Assembly: GCA_947487525.1 (NCBI GenBank)
Contig: CANKWR010000021.1
Location: 1 to 32,326, forward strand
DNA length: 32,326 nt
Reading direction: 5' to 3'
Source: Bacteroidota bacterium
GTDB taxonomy: Bacteria > Bacteroidota > Bacteroidia > Chitinophagales > Chitinophagaceae
Below are positions 7,563 through 16,897 of the stretch, piece after piece. The first letter of the stretch is position 1. Every line of letters begins with the position of its first letter. A program made the position numbers and the translations under genes. Below the pieces are notes generated by a model that had not been told where the DNA came from, did no database searches, and saw nothing but the letters and a program-made list of their open reading frames with translations.

Positions 7563-8900
7563 TTATTTCATCTTAAAGCTTTCTAAAAACTTAGTAGTGA
7601 AATTTCCTTTTCTAAAATCTTCGTTTTGCATTAATTGTAAATGGAAAGGAATGGTTGTTTTTACTCCTTCAATTACATATTCGCTTAAGGCACGATACAT
7701 GGTATTAATTGCTTCCTCACGAGTTTGTGCCACTGTGATTAACTTACCAATCATAGAATCATAGTATGGAGGAATTACATAACCTGCATACACATGGCTA
7801 TCTACACGAACACCATGTCCGCCTGGCGTATGCAATACAGTGATTTTACCAGGTGATGGGCGGAAATCATTATAAGGATCTTCTGCGTTGATACGACATT
7901 CAATAGCGTGTAATTTTGGCTCGTAGTTTTTACCAGAGATTTTTTCACCGGCAGCAATTTTAATTTGCTCTTTAATTAAATCATAGCTCACTACTTCCTC
8001 TGTAACACAATGCTCTACCTGAATACGCGTATTCATTTCCATAAAGTAAAAATTACGATGCTTGTCCACTAAAAATTCAATGGTACCCACACTCTCGTAA
8101 TTGATGGCCGAAGCAGCTTTAATCGCTGCGTCTCCCATTCTTTGTCGCAATTCTGGGGTCATAAAGGGTGAGGGAGATTCTTCCACTAACTTTTGGTGTC
8201 TTCTTTGAATAGAACAATCACGCTCACTCAAATGACACACATTTCCGTATTGGTCTCCTGCTACTTGAATTTCAATATGTCTTGGCTCTTCCACAAATTT
8301 CTCCATGTACAAACCATCATTTTTAAAACTTGCTGCCGCTTCCATCTTTGCGTCGCCAAATGCTTTTTCAATTTCATCTTCTTTCCATACTACACGCATA
8401 CCCTTGCCACCCCCACCTGCCGTAGCTTTAATAATAACAGGATATACTATTTCTTTTGCTAATTTTTTTGCTGCTTCTACACTCTCTAATAAACCTTCTC
8501 CACCCGGCACCACTGGAACACCTGCTTTAATCATGGTTTCTTTTGCAGTGATCTTGTCGCCCATTTTATTAATCATATCTGGTGTGGGTCCAATAAATTT
8601 AATGCCATGATCGGCACAAATTTGAGCAAACTTGGCATTCTCTGCTAAAAAACCATAACCAGGATGCACTGCATCGGCATTGGTAATTTCACAAGCCGCC
8701 ATGATGTGTGGAATATTTAAATAAGACTCTACTCCTTTTGGACCGCCTATACAAACTGCTTCATCAGCAAATTTTACATGTAAACTATCTTTATCGGCAG
8801 TAGAATAAACAGCCACCGTTTTGATGCCCATTTCTCTACAAGTGCGAATGATACGCAAGGCAATTTCACCACGATTGGCAATTAATATTTTTGTAAACAT
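7563..8900 (-). CDS. accC: Acetyl-CoA carboxylase, biotin carboxylase subunit
   Basis: AccC carboxylates the biotin carried on AccB using ATP and bicarbonate, the first half-reaction of malonyl-CoA formation. The 445-residue length is normal for the free-standing subunit. It has the biotin carboxylase N-terminal fold ([13 protein letters not shown]) and the ATP-grasp glycine loop AGGGGKGM (161-168). ERDCSIQRR (226-234) and the catalytic [10 protein letters not shown] (288-297) follow. It lies 27 bp downstream of accB on the same strand, which supports assignment to acetyl-CoA rather than pyruvate carboxylase, although Bacteroidota also use similar subunits in propionyl-CoA carboxylases. Confidence 0.95.
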   Translation of the reverse strand: MFTKILIANRGEIALRIIRTCREMGIKTVAVYSTADKDSLHVKFADEAVCIGGPKGVESYLNIPHIMAACEITNADAVHPGYGFLAENAKFAQICADHGIKFIGPTPDMINKMGDKITAKETMIKAGVPVVPGGEGLLESVEAAKKLAKEIVYPVIIKATAGGGGKGMRVVWKEDEIEKAFGDAKMEAAASFKNDGLYMEKFVEEPRHIEIQVAGDQYGNVCHLSERDCSIQRRHQKLVEESPSPFMTPELRQRMGDAAIKAASAINYESVGTIEFLVDKHRNFYFMEMNTRIQVEHCVTEEVVSYDLIKEQIKIAAGEKISGKNYEPKLHAIECRINAEDPYNDFRPSPGKITVLHTPGGHGVRVDSHVYAGYVIPPYYDSMIGKLITVAQTREEAINTMYRALSEYVIEGVKTTIPFHLQLMQNEDFRKGNFTTKFLESFKMK

Positions 8901-8927
8901 CTTTTTGATTTAAAGTTGAAAATGAAA

Positions 8928-9392
8928 CTAGGCGGGTTGTACCAAAAATAAGGGTTGGTCATACTCAACAGGACTTGCATCCTCTACCAATATTTTAACA
9001 ATAGTTCCTTTTACTTCTGATTCAATTTCATTGAACAGTTTCATGGCTTCAATAATACAAACCACTTTACCTAGGCTTACTTCTGTACCTTCTTCGGCCA
9101 TTAATGGTTTATCAGGAGCTGCGCGACGGTAAAAAGTACCAATCATTGGGCTCTTGATAGTAATTAAGTTATCTGGTGCGGCGGCAGGAGCTGCTGAACT
9201 TGGAACAGCGGCTGGAGCCGAAGCAACTGGAGCAGGTGGTGGCGCTGAAGCATATACTGGAGTAGAGCTAACAGTGATCTTATCTTCTTTTTGCTTAATG
9301 GTTACTTTACCATCCTTGTCTTCGATACTAATTTCACCGATATTGCTTTTATTAACTACCTTAATTAGGTCGTGAATTTGTTTTAAGTCCAT
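8928..9392 (-). CDS. accB: Acetyl-CoA carboxylase biotin carboxyl carrier protein
   Basis: AccB is the 154-residue biotin carrier of acetyl-CoA carboxylase. The biotinyl domain is at the C terminus, with the acceptor Lys118 in IIEAMKLFNEIE. The SPMIGTFYR segment and the thumb region before it are typical of AccB. Residues 45-75 are a Pro/Ala-rich flexible linker. I start at the ATG at 9392 (MDLKQIHDLIKVV), as in other AccB proteins. An upstream in-frame start at 9497 would add 35 residues lacking AccB similarity. It is followed by accC after 27 bp and preceded by efp, a gene order common in bacteria. Confidence 0.93.
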   Translation of the reverse strand: MDLKQIHDLIKVVNKSNIGEISIEDKDGKVTIKQKEDKITVSSTPVYASAPPPAPVASAPAAVPSSAAPAAAPDNLITIKSPMIGTFYRRAAPDKPLMAEEGTEVSLGKVVCIIEAMKLFNEIESEVKGTIVKILVEDASPVEYDQPLFLVQPA

Positions 9393-9537
9393 GTTTAGTA
9401 ATTTTGGGTAAAATTGGGGTATTTTTAGCGAAAAACACAAATAAATGGCCTTTTTTATCCAAAAATGGGCATTTTGGGCATAAAAATAGGGAACCATTAA
9501 TTCCCATATTCATGTAATAACTTCCATAAAGTAAATA

Positions 9538-9564
9538 AAATGCCCCCGTTTATGGGGGGCATTT
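9538..9564 (-). terminator. Distal terminator hairpin downstream of efp
   Basis: AAATGCCCCC/GGGGGCATTT form a 10-bp stem around GTTTATG. On the reverse strand the stem is followed by a T-rich stretch (TTTTATTTACTTT), as expected for termination of efp transcription before accB. Confidence 0.7.
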
Positions 9565-9648
9565 ACTACATTATAAATCCTAGAATAAATGTATGATTTA
9601 TAATGTTACGCCTTTTATGATTTTTTAACAGCCCCCCATAAACGGGGG
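9543..9648. repeat. Nested inverted repeats between efp and accB
   Basis: Bases 9543-9560 and 9631-9648 are an exact 18-bp inverted repeat, each half itself a hairpin (CCCCCGTTTATGGGGGGC and its complement), with starts 88 bp apart. Between them CATTATAAATC (9569-9579) and GATTTATAATG (9595-9605) form another perfect 11-bp inverted repeat. The layout of hairpin, palindrome, hairpin resembles the array after glnN. Confidence 0.85.
9631..9648 (-). terminator. Proximal hairpin downstream of efp
   Basis: CCCCC-ATAAAC-GGGGG forms a short GC stem 17 bp beyond the efp stop on the reverse strand. The T tract is poor on that side, so it may only assist the stronger hairpin at 9538. Confidence 0.5.
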
Positions 9649-9664
9649 TCTATTAAGTTTAAGC

Positions 9665-10228
9665 TTACTTTACACGCTCTACGTACTCACCGTTCTTGGT
9701 GTTTATCTTGATCTTCTCTCCTTCGTTTACAAACAAAGGCACCATCACTGTTGCACCAGATTCGATTGTTGCCGCTTTCAAAGCTCTTGTCGCAGTATCC
9801 CCTTTAACGCCATTTTCACAATAAGTGATTAATACGTCTAGTTTTTCAGGTAATTCAGCCCCGATGGGCAATTCGGTTTCGGTATTCATAAACACAAATA
9901 CTTCTCCTCCTTCGTTCAAATATTGAGGTGCATCAATCATTTCTTCGGCCATCACAATTTGCTCAAAGTTTTCATTGTTCATTAAATTATAACCACTGTC
10001 ATCCTTGTATAAGAACTGATATGTTTTTTTCTCTACTCTCACAGGGTATACGGTTTCACCGCTATTCCATGTCTTTTCAATAGATCTTTTATTGTCTACC
10101 CCTTTTAATTTAGCCCAGATTTTCGCTGCTGCACGAGCAGTTTTATTCTCACCAAACTCAACAACAGTGTATAAGTTATTGTCTAATTTTAAGATCATTC
10201 CACGTGTGATGTCTGAAGTTGTTGCCAT
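9665..10228 (-). CDS. efp: Translation elongation factor P
   Basis: EF-P binds the ribosome between the P and E sites and relieves stalling at proline-rich stretches. The protein is 187 residues from the ATG at 10228 (MATTSDITRGM), the normal EF-P length. An in-frame upstream extension to 10357 is rejected because it adds 43 unrelated residues and covers the promoter. The KOW-like domain I carries the tip loop GENKTARAAAK (26-36), where the functional residue is normally located; Lys29 is a candidate, but its modification cannot be inferred. The two OB-fold domains follow, ending in the conserved GEKIKINTKNGEYVERVK. It shares strand and order with accB-accC, though tandem hairpins separate them. 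Confidence 0.95.
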   Translation of the reverse strand: MATTSDITRGMILKLDNNLYTVVEFGENKTARAAAKIWAKLKGVDNKRSIEKTWNSGETVYPVRVEKKTYQFLYKDDSGYNLMNNENFEQIVMAEEMIDAPQYLNEGGEVFVFMNTETELPIGAELPEKLDVLITYCENGVKGDTATRALKAATIESGATVMVPLFVNEGEKIKINTKNGEYVERVK

Positions 10229-10260
10229 AATGTTTGTTTTAAAATTTGTCTTTCGAGGGA

Positions 10261-10268
10261 CAAAAGTA
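10261..10268 (-). promoter_or_regulatory. Bacteroidota -7 promoter element for efp
   Basis: The reverse strand reads TACTTTTG, an exact TAnnTTTG match 32 nt upstream of the efp ATG. This supports the internal start chosen for efp. No clear -33 TTG is visible. Confidence 0.5.
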
Positions 10269-10341
10269 CTACTTGCTAGCCATTTATAAAAAAACCTATA
10301 ATTTTTGTTGTGAAATAAAGGTAAAAAAAGGACAATTAGCC

Positions 10342-10349
10342 TATTTTTG
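10342..10349 (+). promoter_or_regulatory. Bacteroidota -7 promoter element for sucD
   Basis: TATTTTTG matches TAnnTTTG exactly and ends 26 nt before the sucD ATG, giving a short leader of about 20 nt. It is divergent from the efp promoter in the same 147-bp spacer. Confidence 0.5.
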
Positions 10350-10375
10350 CGGCACAATTAATAAAATTAGTCCTC

Positions 10376-11248
10376 ATGTCAGTTTTAGTGAACAAAAATT
10401 CCAAAATTATCGTACAAGGTTTTACCGGTACGGAAGGTAGTTTTCATGCGTCTCAAATGATAGAATATGGAACGCAGGTGGTAGGTGGTGTAACACCAGG
10501 TAAAGGTGGTACTTCCCATTTAGACAAACCTGTATTTAATACTGTTGCCGACGCTGTTAAAACAACGGGTGCGGATGTAAGTATCATATTTGTACCTCCC
10601 GCTTTTGCTGCGGATGCAATTATGGAAGCTGCGGATGCTGGTATTGCTTTAGTAGTTTGTATCACAGAAGGTATACCAGTACAGAATATGGTGAAAGTGA
10701 AAAATTATTTAGTAGGAACAACAACAAGATTGATTGGACCAAACTGTCCGGGTGTGATCACAGCGGAAGAAGCGAAAGTGGGTATCATGCCAGGTTTTAT
10801 TTTCAAGAAAGGAACTATTGGCATCGTATCCAAAAGCGGTACATTAACCTATGAAGCTGCTGACCAAGTGGTGAAAGCAGGTTTAGGAATTACCACTGCC
10901 ATTGGTATTGGCGGGGATCCAATTATTGGAACTACGACTAAAGAAGCGGTTGAATTATTAATGAACGACCCTGCAACTGAAGGAATTATTATGATTGGTG
11001 AAATTGGTGGTAGTATGGAAGCAGATGCTGCTAATTGGATAAAAGATAACCTAAGAAAACCAGTAGTTGGATTTATTGCTGGTCAAACCGCTCCTGCTGG
11101 ACGCCGTATGGGTCATGCTGGTGCAATTATTGGTGGTGCGGATGATACTGCAGAAGCAAAAATGAAAATTATGGCTGCATGTGGCATTCACGTATGTGCA
11201 AGCCCAGCTGACATTGGCAAGACCATGGCTGCTGTGTTAAAAAAATAA
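10376..11248 (+). CDS. sucD: Succinyl-CoA synthetase (ADP-forming) subunit alpha
   Basis: SucD with SucC interconverts succinyl-CoA and succinate with substrate-level nucleotide phosphorylation in the TCA cycle. The 290-residue protein starts with the CoA-binding Rossmann domain ([12 protein letters not shown], 14-25). It carries GPNCPGVI (121-128), [12 protein letters not shown] (149-160) and the phosphorylated His247 in [10 protein letters not shown], equivalent to His246 of E. coli. No sucC lies next to it, so the subunits are encoded apart here. A short-leader promoter and two downstream hairpins make it look monocistronic. Confidence 0.96.
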   Translation: MSVLVNKNSKIIVQGFTGTEGSFHASQMIEYGTQVVGGVTPGKGGTSHLDKPVFNTVADAVKTTGADVSIIFVPPAFAADAIMEAADAGIALVVCITEGIPVQNMVKVKNYLVGTTTRLIGPNCPGVITAEEAKVGIMPGFIFKKGTIGIVSKSGTLTYEAADQVVKAGLGITTAIGIGGDPIIGTTTKEAVELLMNDPATEGIIMIGEIGGSMEADAANWIKDNLRKPVVGFIAGQTAPAGRRMGHAGAIIGGADDTAEAKMKIMAACGIHVCASPADIGKTMAAVLKK

Positions 11249-11256
11249 TGAATTGT

Positions 11257-11286
11257 AAACGAACCTGTGTAGTAAATGGTTCGTTT
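11257..11286 (+). terminator. First hairpin after sucD
   Basis: AAACGAACC/GGTTCGTTT gives a 9-bp perfect stem with a 12-nt loop, starting 9 bp after the sucD stop. The following sequence has few T residues, so termination would be weak. The stronger hairpin follows. Confidence 0.5.
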
Positions 11287-11302
11287 ATATCAAGATGTAT
11301 AT

Positions 11303-11336
11303 AAATCCCTTAGCATGAATGTTAAGGGATTTTTTA
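11303..11336 (+). terminator. Rho-independent terminator after sucD
   Basis: AAATCCCTTA/TAAGGGATTT forms a 10-bp stem with a GCATGAATGT loop and runs into a T tract. It lies upstream of the small secreted-protein gene, separating it from sucD. Confidence 0.85.
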
Positions 11337-11351
11337 TTGTAAGTTTGTTTC

Positions 11352-11750
11352 ATGAAGCATATCACTTTCATTCTATTTGCATTGTTTTTTTCTACCCTAC
11401 TTCATGCGCAATCACGATTTTTAAAAATCAATGCTGCTATACCAAAACAACTAAAACAGGGGCAGTCCTTTAAATTAAAAACCATCGTAGAACATAATTT
11501 CACCATGGAAAAAACGGGTGGCATTAACTGTACTTTCCAAAATGCGTCAACACATAAGTCGGTAGATGGTTGGTTTTTAAATATTTTTCCATTTCAGTAT
11601 TTCACCACCATTGCCAAAACTCCTTTTGAAACAGAATTTACATTTACCGTACCTGATGAATACAAAGGTAAGTTTGAAATTATTTTAGTCGCTGTTGCGG
11701 ATAAGGTAAAAGACAGCGTGCATTTTACTATCCCTGTTATAAATAAATAA
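11352..11750 (+). CDS. Secreted protein of unknown function
   Basis: This is a 132-residue protein with a clear signal peptide (MKHITFILFALFFSTLLHAQ, cleavage probably after Ala19). The mature part, about 112 residues, is rich in beta-strand-forming residues (for example FETEFTFTVPDEYKGKFEIILVAV) and looks like a single Ig-like beta-sandwich. I do not recognise a family. It ends only 2 bp before the next gene, suggesting translational coupling with the FAD oxidoreductase. The reason for pairing a secreted protein with a probably cytoplasmic enzyme is unclear. Confidence 0.75.
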   Translation: MKHITFILFALFFSTLLHAQSRFLKINAAIPKQLKQGQSFKLKTIVEHNFTMEKTGGINCTFQNASTHKSVDGWFLNIFPFQYFTTIAKTPFETEFTFTVPDEYKGKFEIILVAVADKVKDSVHFTIPVINK

Positions 11751-11752
11751 AA

Positions 11753-12796
11753 TTGCAAACACAGGTAAAATATTTAATCGTTGGTCAGGGTATTGTGGGT
11801 ACTTGGATGTCCTATCAATTGGACCAGGCGGGTATTGCTTACCGCATTGTTAATGATGAAAGCATGCCCAGTGCAAGCAGAGTTGCAAGTGGTGTAATGA
11901 ATCCAGTTACAGGTAGACGCATTGTACAAACTTGGATGATTGAAACCCTGCTGCCCTATGCAGTAAATGCGTATGCAGCCATACAAGCAAAACTGAACAT
12001 TCCAATTATACAAAAAGCGCCTGTTATTTTATTGCATCCTTCGGAACAAATGAAAGAAAGTTTTCAATATCGAATGACGCATGAAAATATTTATCTTATA
12101 CATCAGGACCCTACGCAATGGACTCCCTATTTCAATGCTCCTTTTGGTGCTGGAGGCATTGATGAATGTTATTGGTTGGACATCAATAAAATGACCCGGA
12201 CTTGGAAAACCTATTTAGTTTCAAGCGAATATTATATCAATGCACATTTTGACATGAAAGATGTTGAACTACATGAAAATAAAGTGCAATGGAAAAATAT
12301 AGTAGCTGAAAAAATTATTTTTTGTGATGGTATTGCGAGTATGCAAAATTCCTATTTTAATGAACTGCCCTTTGCGCCAAATAAAGGAGAAGCCTTAATT
12401 GTGAAAATACCAGGATTACCCAATCAAAATATTTATAAGAATACTATTTCAGTGATCCCTTGGAAGGATGATTTATTTTGGGTGGGCTCCAATTACGAAT
12501 GGACCTTTGAGGATATGGCACCAACTGCTGCTTTTAAAGAAAAAATGATTCAAAGCCTGGATCATTTTTTAAAACTACCTTATGAAATTGTGGATCATAT
12601 AGTAGGTATTAGGCCTACGAATACACAAAGACGTCCATTTGTGGGCATACACCCTACCCAAAATCAATTGGCTATCTGTAATGGCATGGGAACAAAAGGA
12701 TGCTCCTTGGCCCCTTATTTTACTGCCCAATTGTTGGCACATCTTGAATATGGCGCCCCCATTGAAGCCGAAGCAAGCATAGCACGTTTTGCATAA
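11753..12796 (+). CDS. FAD-dependent oxidoreductase, DAO family
   Basis: This 347-residue protein has the FAD-binding Rossmann start YLIVGQGIVG (GxGxxG at 11-16) and the DAO-type C-terminal end GIRPTNTQRRPFVG followed by GMGTKGCSLAPYFTAQLL. The family includes glycine oxidase, sarcosine oxidase and D-amino-acid dehydrogenases; the amine substrate cannot be assigned. The start is TTG at 11753. The next in-frame ATG would remove the dinucleotide-binding motif, so the TTG is the credible start. It lies 2 bp after the stop of the secreted protein gene, which supports coupled translation. Confidence 0.85.
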   Translation: MQTQVKYLIVGQGIVGTWMSYQLDQAGIAYRIVNDESMPSASRVASGVMNPVTGRRIVQTWMIETLLPYAVNAYAAIQAKLNIPIIQKAPVILLHPSEQMKESFQYRMTHENIYLIHQDPTQWTPYFNAPFGAGGIDECYWLDINKMTRTWKTYLVSSEYYINAHFDMKDVELHENKVQWKNIVAEKIIFCDGIASMQNSYFNELPFAPNKGEALIVKIPGLPNQNIYKNTISVIPWKDDLFWVGSNYEWTFEDMAPTAAFKEKMIQSLDHFLKLPYEIVDHIVGIRPTNTQRRPFVGIHPTQNQLAICNGMGTKGCSLAPYFTAQLLAHLEYGAPIEAEASIARFA

Positions 12797-12852
12797 ATAT
12801 TTACAAAGAATCCATAAAATATTATTATTTTCAACAAACAGAATCAACGCAG

Positions 12853-13257
12853 ATGTCATCCAATAAAAACGAACTCTCTAATATTCCAATTACCTATCGT
12901 AAAATGGAAAATTTACACATTGTATTTTGGTTATTCAAAGACATTGCTTGGTGTATGGGCTGGAGACCCCTTGGCGTAATAATGATTATTCCCACTATTA
13001 TCATTTCAATTATCATTGCATGGAGAACCAGGAAAATTGTGTCGGAACTTTGTCATAACGTAGCCATCACCGTTTGGATAAGCGCTAACTCCTTTTGGAT
13101 GTGTAGTGAATTTTTTGGGATAGACAATCATATTGTATTGGGCAATATTACGGTGAAACAATTGGCCATGATTCCTTTTGTAACAGGTGTGCTTATTCTT
13201 GCTTATTACTACCTCATTTATAAGCCAAGACATAAGGAAGAGGAAGCTACTTTATAA
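12853..13257 (+). CDS. Small integral membrane protein of unknown function
   Basis: This 134-residue protein has a polar N terminus and about four hydrophobic segments (near 24-36, 41-58, 68-84 and 104-124), ending in a charged tail RHKEEEATL. The segment HIVFWLFKDIAWCMGWRPLG carries conserved-looking aromatic and Trp residues. No enzymatic motif is visible and I do not recognise the family. It follows the oxidoreductase by 56 bp on the same strand and converges on the MFS gene with a 17-bp gap, so no separate terminator fits between them. Confidence 0.7.
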   Translation: MSSNKNELSNIPITYRKMENLHIVFWLFKDIAWCMGWRPLGVIMIIPTIIISIIIAWRTRKIVSELCHNVAITVWISANSFWMCSEFFGIDNHIVLGNITVKQLAMIPFVTGVLILAYYYLIYKPRHKEEEATL

Positions 13258-13274
13258 AAAAGCAATACTTCATT

Positions 13275-14426
13275 TTATAAATACTTTTTTAAGCGATGTG
13301 CTTGTAAAAAAGTGACTATCCCTAAAATAGCAACTGAAAAGAATGCGCCTCTTAATCCGATTGCTTGAGACAAGAAGCCAATAATTGGAGGTCCAATTAA
13401 AAATCCAAAAAATCCAACGGAAGAAACGGAAGCCAGGGCAATACTTGCTTGACCAGGTGCAGCATTTCGTCCTACCGTACCATAAATAGTGGGGATGACC
13501 GAGGATACCCCAAATCCTACCAACATAAAACCAATACTACTCAAAATGATATGCGGGTGTGCCACTGCAATGAGCAATCCAATGGTAACCACCAATCCAC
13601 TCAACATTAATTGTTTTCTTGCCCCCCAATAATTAATAAGTGTATCTGCGAACATTCTACCCGTAGTCATGCAGCCCATAAAACATATATAGCCTGTTGT
13701 TCGCCAAGCATCTGATACTTTAATGACATCCTTATAAAACAATCCACTCCAATCAAACATCATTCCTTCGCAAATCATATTACTCAATGCAACCAAGCCA
13801 AATTGAAATAACAATGGGCTGGGCTTGGTCCACATATTTCGGATAGGCGCATCGCTTTTTTCATTGGGCATGAGGTACTTTTGCGTGGCAATTAAAAAAA
13901 GCCATCCTACAATCGCAATGCTTATAAACTGTTGAAAGGGAGAGATTGATTTTGCCACAAATAAACCACCTAATAACCCTCCTGTAAAACCGGCCAGACT
14001 CCAAAATCCATGAAATCTTGAAATAATGCTTTTCTCAAATAATTTAGACAAGGAAGTGGCTTGCGTATTTACGGAAACATTAAACATATTGCCAATCATT
14101 CCAAATACAAAAAGAGCAAAGGCTAAATAAGTTGTGTTATTGGCAAAAGAGATATTAATTAATGCCAATGGATACAATACGGATGCAATACTAACGATGG
14201 TTTTACTGCCATATTTCGCAGTTAAACTTCCTGAAATGGGGATCCCTAAAAAAGAGCCAATGGGTAAAAAAAACAAGAAAGCGCCAAAGGCACCATCACT
14301 TAACCCCAAATGTGTTTTAATGTCTGGAATCCTACTGGCCCAACTGGCAAAACAAATACCAGTAAAAAAAAGGTAACCAGAGAGAATAATTCTTCTAAAT
14401 TGTGGTGTTATCCCCTTGTCAGTCAT
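13275..14426 (-). CDS. Major facilitator superfamily transporter (YbjJ-like)
   Basis: This is a 383-residue, 12-helix MFS permease. The segment FASWASRIPDIKTHLGLSDGAFGAFLFFLPIG near the N terminus is typical of the YbjJ/FucP-like branch. GSLTAKYGSKTI follows helix 2 in the position of the MFS loop motif. I start at the ATG at 14426 (MTDKGITPQFRR); the in-frame upstream ATG at 14513 would overlap aspS by 18 bp and add unrelated residues. The substrate is unknown; YbjJ itself is poorly characterised. It is divergent from aspS with a 69-bp spacer. Confidence 0.85.
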   Translation of the reverse strand: MTDKGITPQFRRIILSGYLFFTGICFASWASRIPDIKTHLGLSDGAFGAFLFFLPIGSFLGIPISGSLTAKYGSKTIVSIASVLYPLALINISFANNTTYLAFALFVFGMIGNMFNVSVNTQATSLSKLFEKSIISRFHGFWSLAGFTGGLLGGLFVAKSISPFQQFISIAIVGWLFLIATQKYLMPNEKSDAPIRNMWTKPSPLLFQFGLVALSNMICEGMMFDWSGLFYKDVIKVSDAWRTTGYICFMGCMTTGRMFADTLINYWGARKQLMLSGLVVTIGLLIAVAHPHIILSSIGFMLVGFGVSSVIPTIYGTVGRNAAPGQASIALASVSSVGFFGFLIGPPIIGFLSQAIGLRGAFFSVAILGIVTFLQAHRLKKYL

Positions 14427-14459
14427 ACCGCAAAGATGGGGTTTTTCTAGGAATTGGGT

Positions 14460-14467
14460 TATATTTG
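14460..14467 (+). promoter_or_regulatory. Bacteroidota -7 promoter element for aspS
   Basis: TATATTTG matches TAnnTTTG exactly, 28 nt upstream of the aspS ATG, in the short spacer shared with the MFS gene. No -33 TTG is visible at the usual distance. Confidence 0.5.
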
Positions 14468-14495
14468 CAATCCTATCATATTTTAACAGTTTTAT

Positions 14496-16322
14496 ATGTA
14501 TCGTACACACCATTGTGGAGCCTTAAATATTCAATTTGTAGGTCAAGAAGTTACCCTAGCTGGCTGGGTGCAAACCATCCGTAAATTTGGCGCCATCACT
14601 TTTGTGGACTTGAGAGACCGTTATGGGATTACGCAGTTATTGTTGGGCGAAGAATTACAAGCTCAATTGGATGCACAACCACTGGGTCGTGAATTTGTAT
14701 TGCAAGTAAAAGGATCTGTCATTGAACGCTCCAATAAAAACGCCAATATTTCAACAGGGGATATTGAAATTAAAGTAGCAACATTTAAAATATTAAACGC
14801 TTCCATTGTTCCTCCATTTACCATACAGGACGATACCGATGGTGGGGATGATATCAGGATGAAATACCGTTTCTTGGATTTAAGAAGAAACGCAGTTAAA
14901 AAGAATATTGAATTAAGATATAGTGTAAATCGTGCAACAAGAAACTATTTACATGAAAAAGGATTCATGGATATTGAAACTCCTTTTTTAATTAAGTCCA
15001 CGCCCGAAGGTGCCCGTGACTTTGTGGTACCGAGCAGGATGAATGCTGGTGAGTTTTATGCCTTACCCCAATCTCCACAAACTTTCAAGCAATTATTAAT
15101 GGTAAGTGGTTATGACCGCTATTATCAAATTGTAAAGTGTTTTAGAGACGAGGATTTAAGAGCCGATCGTCAACCAGAGTTTACACAGATTGACTGTGAG
15201 ATGAGTTTTGTAGAACAAGAAGATATCTTAAATATGTTTGAAGGATTAATTAAAAGCATATTTAAAGACGTTAAAAATATTGACTATACCGAAACGGTAC
15301 AAAGAATGACCTGGGAGAATGTCATGTGGAATTATGGTAACGATAAACCAGATATTCGTTTTGGTATGGAACTTTGCAATTTAAAAAAGCCAGGCCATGT
15401 ATTCTCCGACAAACAAGACCAAGCAGCACTAATTAACGGTGTTGATTTTAAAGTATTTGATGAAGCTGAAACAGTGATTGCGATTGCTGCACCAGGTTGT
15501 AGCGAATATTCACGTAAGCAAACCGACGAATTAACCGAGTGGGTGAAGCGTCCTCAAATTGGCATGAAGGGATTGGTGTTTATTAAATGTAATACCGACG
15601 GTACTTTTAAAAGCAGTGTAGATAAATTTTATTCAGAAGATAAATTAAAAGCTATTGCTACTGCTGCCAATGCAAAATCTGGTGATTTAGTTTTAATACT
15701 GGCAGGTGCTGAGGAAAGAACAAGAAAGGCAATCAGTGAATTACGATTAGAATTAGGCAAGCAATTGGGTTTTAGAAAAGAAGATGAATTCAAATTATTA
15801 TGGGTATTAGACTTTCCATTATTTGAATATGATGAGGAAGGCAACCGATGGGTAGCAAGACACCATCCATTTACTTCTCCTAAGCCAGATCATATTGACA
15901 CTATGATTAACAATGCGCCTGAAATTAAGAACGCTGCAAAATATTTAGAACATCCCTATGCTAGTATCAAGGCCAACGCTTATGATATGGTATTAAATGG
16001 CAACGAAATTGGGGGTGGTTCTATTCGTATTTTCCAAAGAGCATTACAAGAAAAAATGTTTGCTGCTTTGGGCATGTCGCCTGAGGAAGCACAACATAAA
16101 TTTGGCTTCTTATTAGGTGCTTTTGAATATGGTGCTCCCCCACATGGTGGTATTGCCTTTGGCTTTGACCGTTTGTGTGCATTATTAGGTGGCAGCGAAA
16201 GTATCAGAGACTTTATTGCTTTCCCTAAAAACAATAGTGGACGTGATGTGATGCTGGATGCACCAAGTAGCATTGACGATAAACAGTTTGAAGAATTACA
16301 TATCAAACTAAATTTAAAATAA
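14496..16322 (+). CDS. aspS: Aspartyl-tRNA synthetase
   Basis: AspS charges tRNA-Asp. The 608-residue protein has the bacterial architecture: an N-terminal OB anticodon-binding domain ([23 protein letters not shown]), a class II catalytic core and the bacterial insertion domain. Class II motif 2 is visible in [19 protein letters not shown] and motif 3 in [16 protein letters not shown]. The C-terminal signature [17 protein letters not shown] is diagnostic for bacterial AspRS. Sequence alone does not settle whether it also charges tRNA-Asn. A small membrane protein follows after 15 bp. Confidence 0.96.
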   Translation: MYRTHHCGALNIQFVGQEVTLAGWVQTIRKFGAITFVDLRDRYGITQLLLGEELQAQLDAQPLGREFVLQVKGSVIERSNKNANISTGDIEIKVATFKILNASIVPPFTIQDDTDGGDDIRMKYRFLDLRRNAVKKNIELRYSVNRATRNYLHEKGFMDIETPFLIKSTPEGARDFVVPSRMNAGEFYALPQSPQTFKQLLMVSGYDRYYQIVKCFRDEDLRADRQPEFTQIDCEMSFVEQEDILNMFEGLIKSIFKDVKNIDYTETVQRMTWENVMWNYGNDKPDIRFGMELCNLKKPGHVFSDKQDQAALINGVDFKVFDEAETVIAIAAPGCSEYSRKQTDELTEWVKRPQIGMKGLVFIKCNTDGTFKSSVDKFYSEDKLKAIATAANAKSGDLVLILAGAEERTRKAISELRLELGKQLGFRKEDEFKLLWVLDFPLFEYDEEGNRWVARHHPFTSPKPDHIDTMINNAPEIKNAAKYLEHPYASIKANAYDMVLNGNEIGGGSIRIFQRALQEKMFAALGMSPEEAQHKFGFLLGAFEYGAPPHGGIAFGFDRLCALLGGSESIRDFIAFPKNNSGRDVMLDAPSSIDDKQFEELHIKLNLK

Positions 16323-16337
16323 GTCAATTAAAGAGGC

Positions 16338-16829
16338 ATGAAATTTTATCCGGCTTTAACCTACCTATTAATCCCATTTGCTATTTTACTTGGATTAATG
16401 AACTTGCTTTCCTTGGCTTTTGTATTTGTAAATCCAAGTGTGTTAATTTTAGTGTTTGGCCTAACCTGTTTTGTGCTGCATACTTTTTCAAGCCTGCGTT
16501 TTTTAAAACAGGTGGTAAAAGGAGGGCAAATTTTAACAACTAAATTCAAGGATTGGATTAAAGTAAATGCTATTGCAAGTTTTTTACTTTGTTTTTTATT
16601 TTTCTATGACGCTATTTATGCTTTAAGTGCTAATAACGTTGCGCTAACAAAAATTATCAAAGAAAACGTATTACAGCAACCTGGCATACCCAAGGAATAT
16701 ACCCTTGATTTTTTTCTTTCCATGTTCAACGTTATTTATGTAGTTTTTCTACTAATTGGGATCATTGGAATTGTTCAAATTACCATGACATTTCGCTTAT
16801 TAAAGCGACATTATACTATTACCGAATAA
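16338..16829 (+). CDS. Four-helix membrane protein of unknown function
   Basis: This 163-residue protein has four hydrophobic segments (about 6-30, 32-52, 75-98 and 127-150). A basic stretch between helices 2 and 3 (KQVVKGGQILTTKFKDWIK) and a basic C terminus suggest a cytoplasmic orientation for those parts. There are no catalytic motifs and I do not recognise the family. It follows aspS by 15 bp, so it is probably cotranscribed. Confidence 0.7.
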   Translation: MKFYPALTYLLIPFAILLGLMNLLSLAFVFVNPSVLILVFGLTCFVLHTFSSLRFLKQVVKGGQILTTKFKDWIKVNAIASFLLCFLFFYDAIYALSANNVALTKIIKENVLQQPGIPKEYTLDFFLSMFNVIYVVFLLIGIIGIVQITMTFRLLKRHYTITE

Positions 16830-16858
16830 GTAATTGACTCCTTAGTACAAAGTAAATG

Positions 16859-16897
16859 AACAGGGAATAAATGAAGCCCTATTCAATAGGTCCTGTT
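16859..16897. terminator. Hairpin between convergent genes (weak)
   Basis: AACAGG (16859-16864) pairs with CCTGTT (16892-16897) around an inner hairpin CCTAT-TCA-ATAGG (16878-16890). It sits between the membrane protein gene and the glycosyltransferase stop. Neither side has a strong T tract. Confidence 0.3.

Noticed and set aside
7299..7586. Open reading frame of 95 codons
   Set aside because: It reads through the 115-bp repeats and their hairpins and ends inside accC. The repeated peptide simply reflects the DNA repeat.
9393..9497. N-terminal extension of AccB by 35 residues
   Set aside because: The extension has no AccB similarity. The internal ATG gives the normal family N terminus.
10229..10357. 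N-terminal extension of EF-P by 43 residues
   Set aside because: It would cover the perfect -7 element at 10261-10268 and exceed the family length.
11340..11347. TAAGTTTG, a perfect TAnnTTTG match
   Set aside because: It ends only 4 nt before the ATG of the secreted protein, so a transcript would start inside the gene. The match is likely chance in AT-rich DNA.
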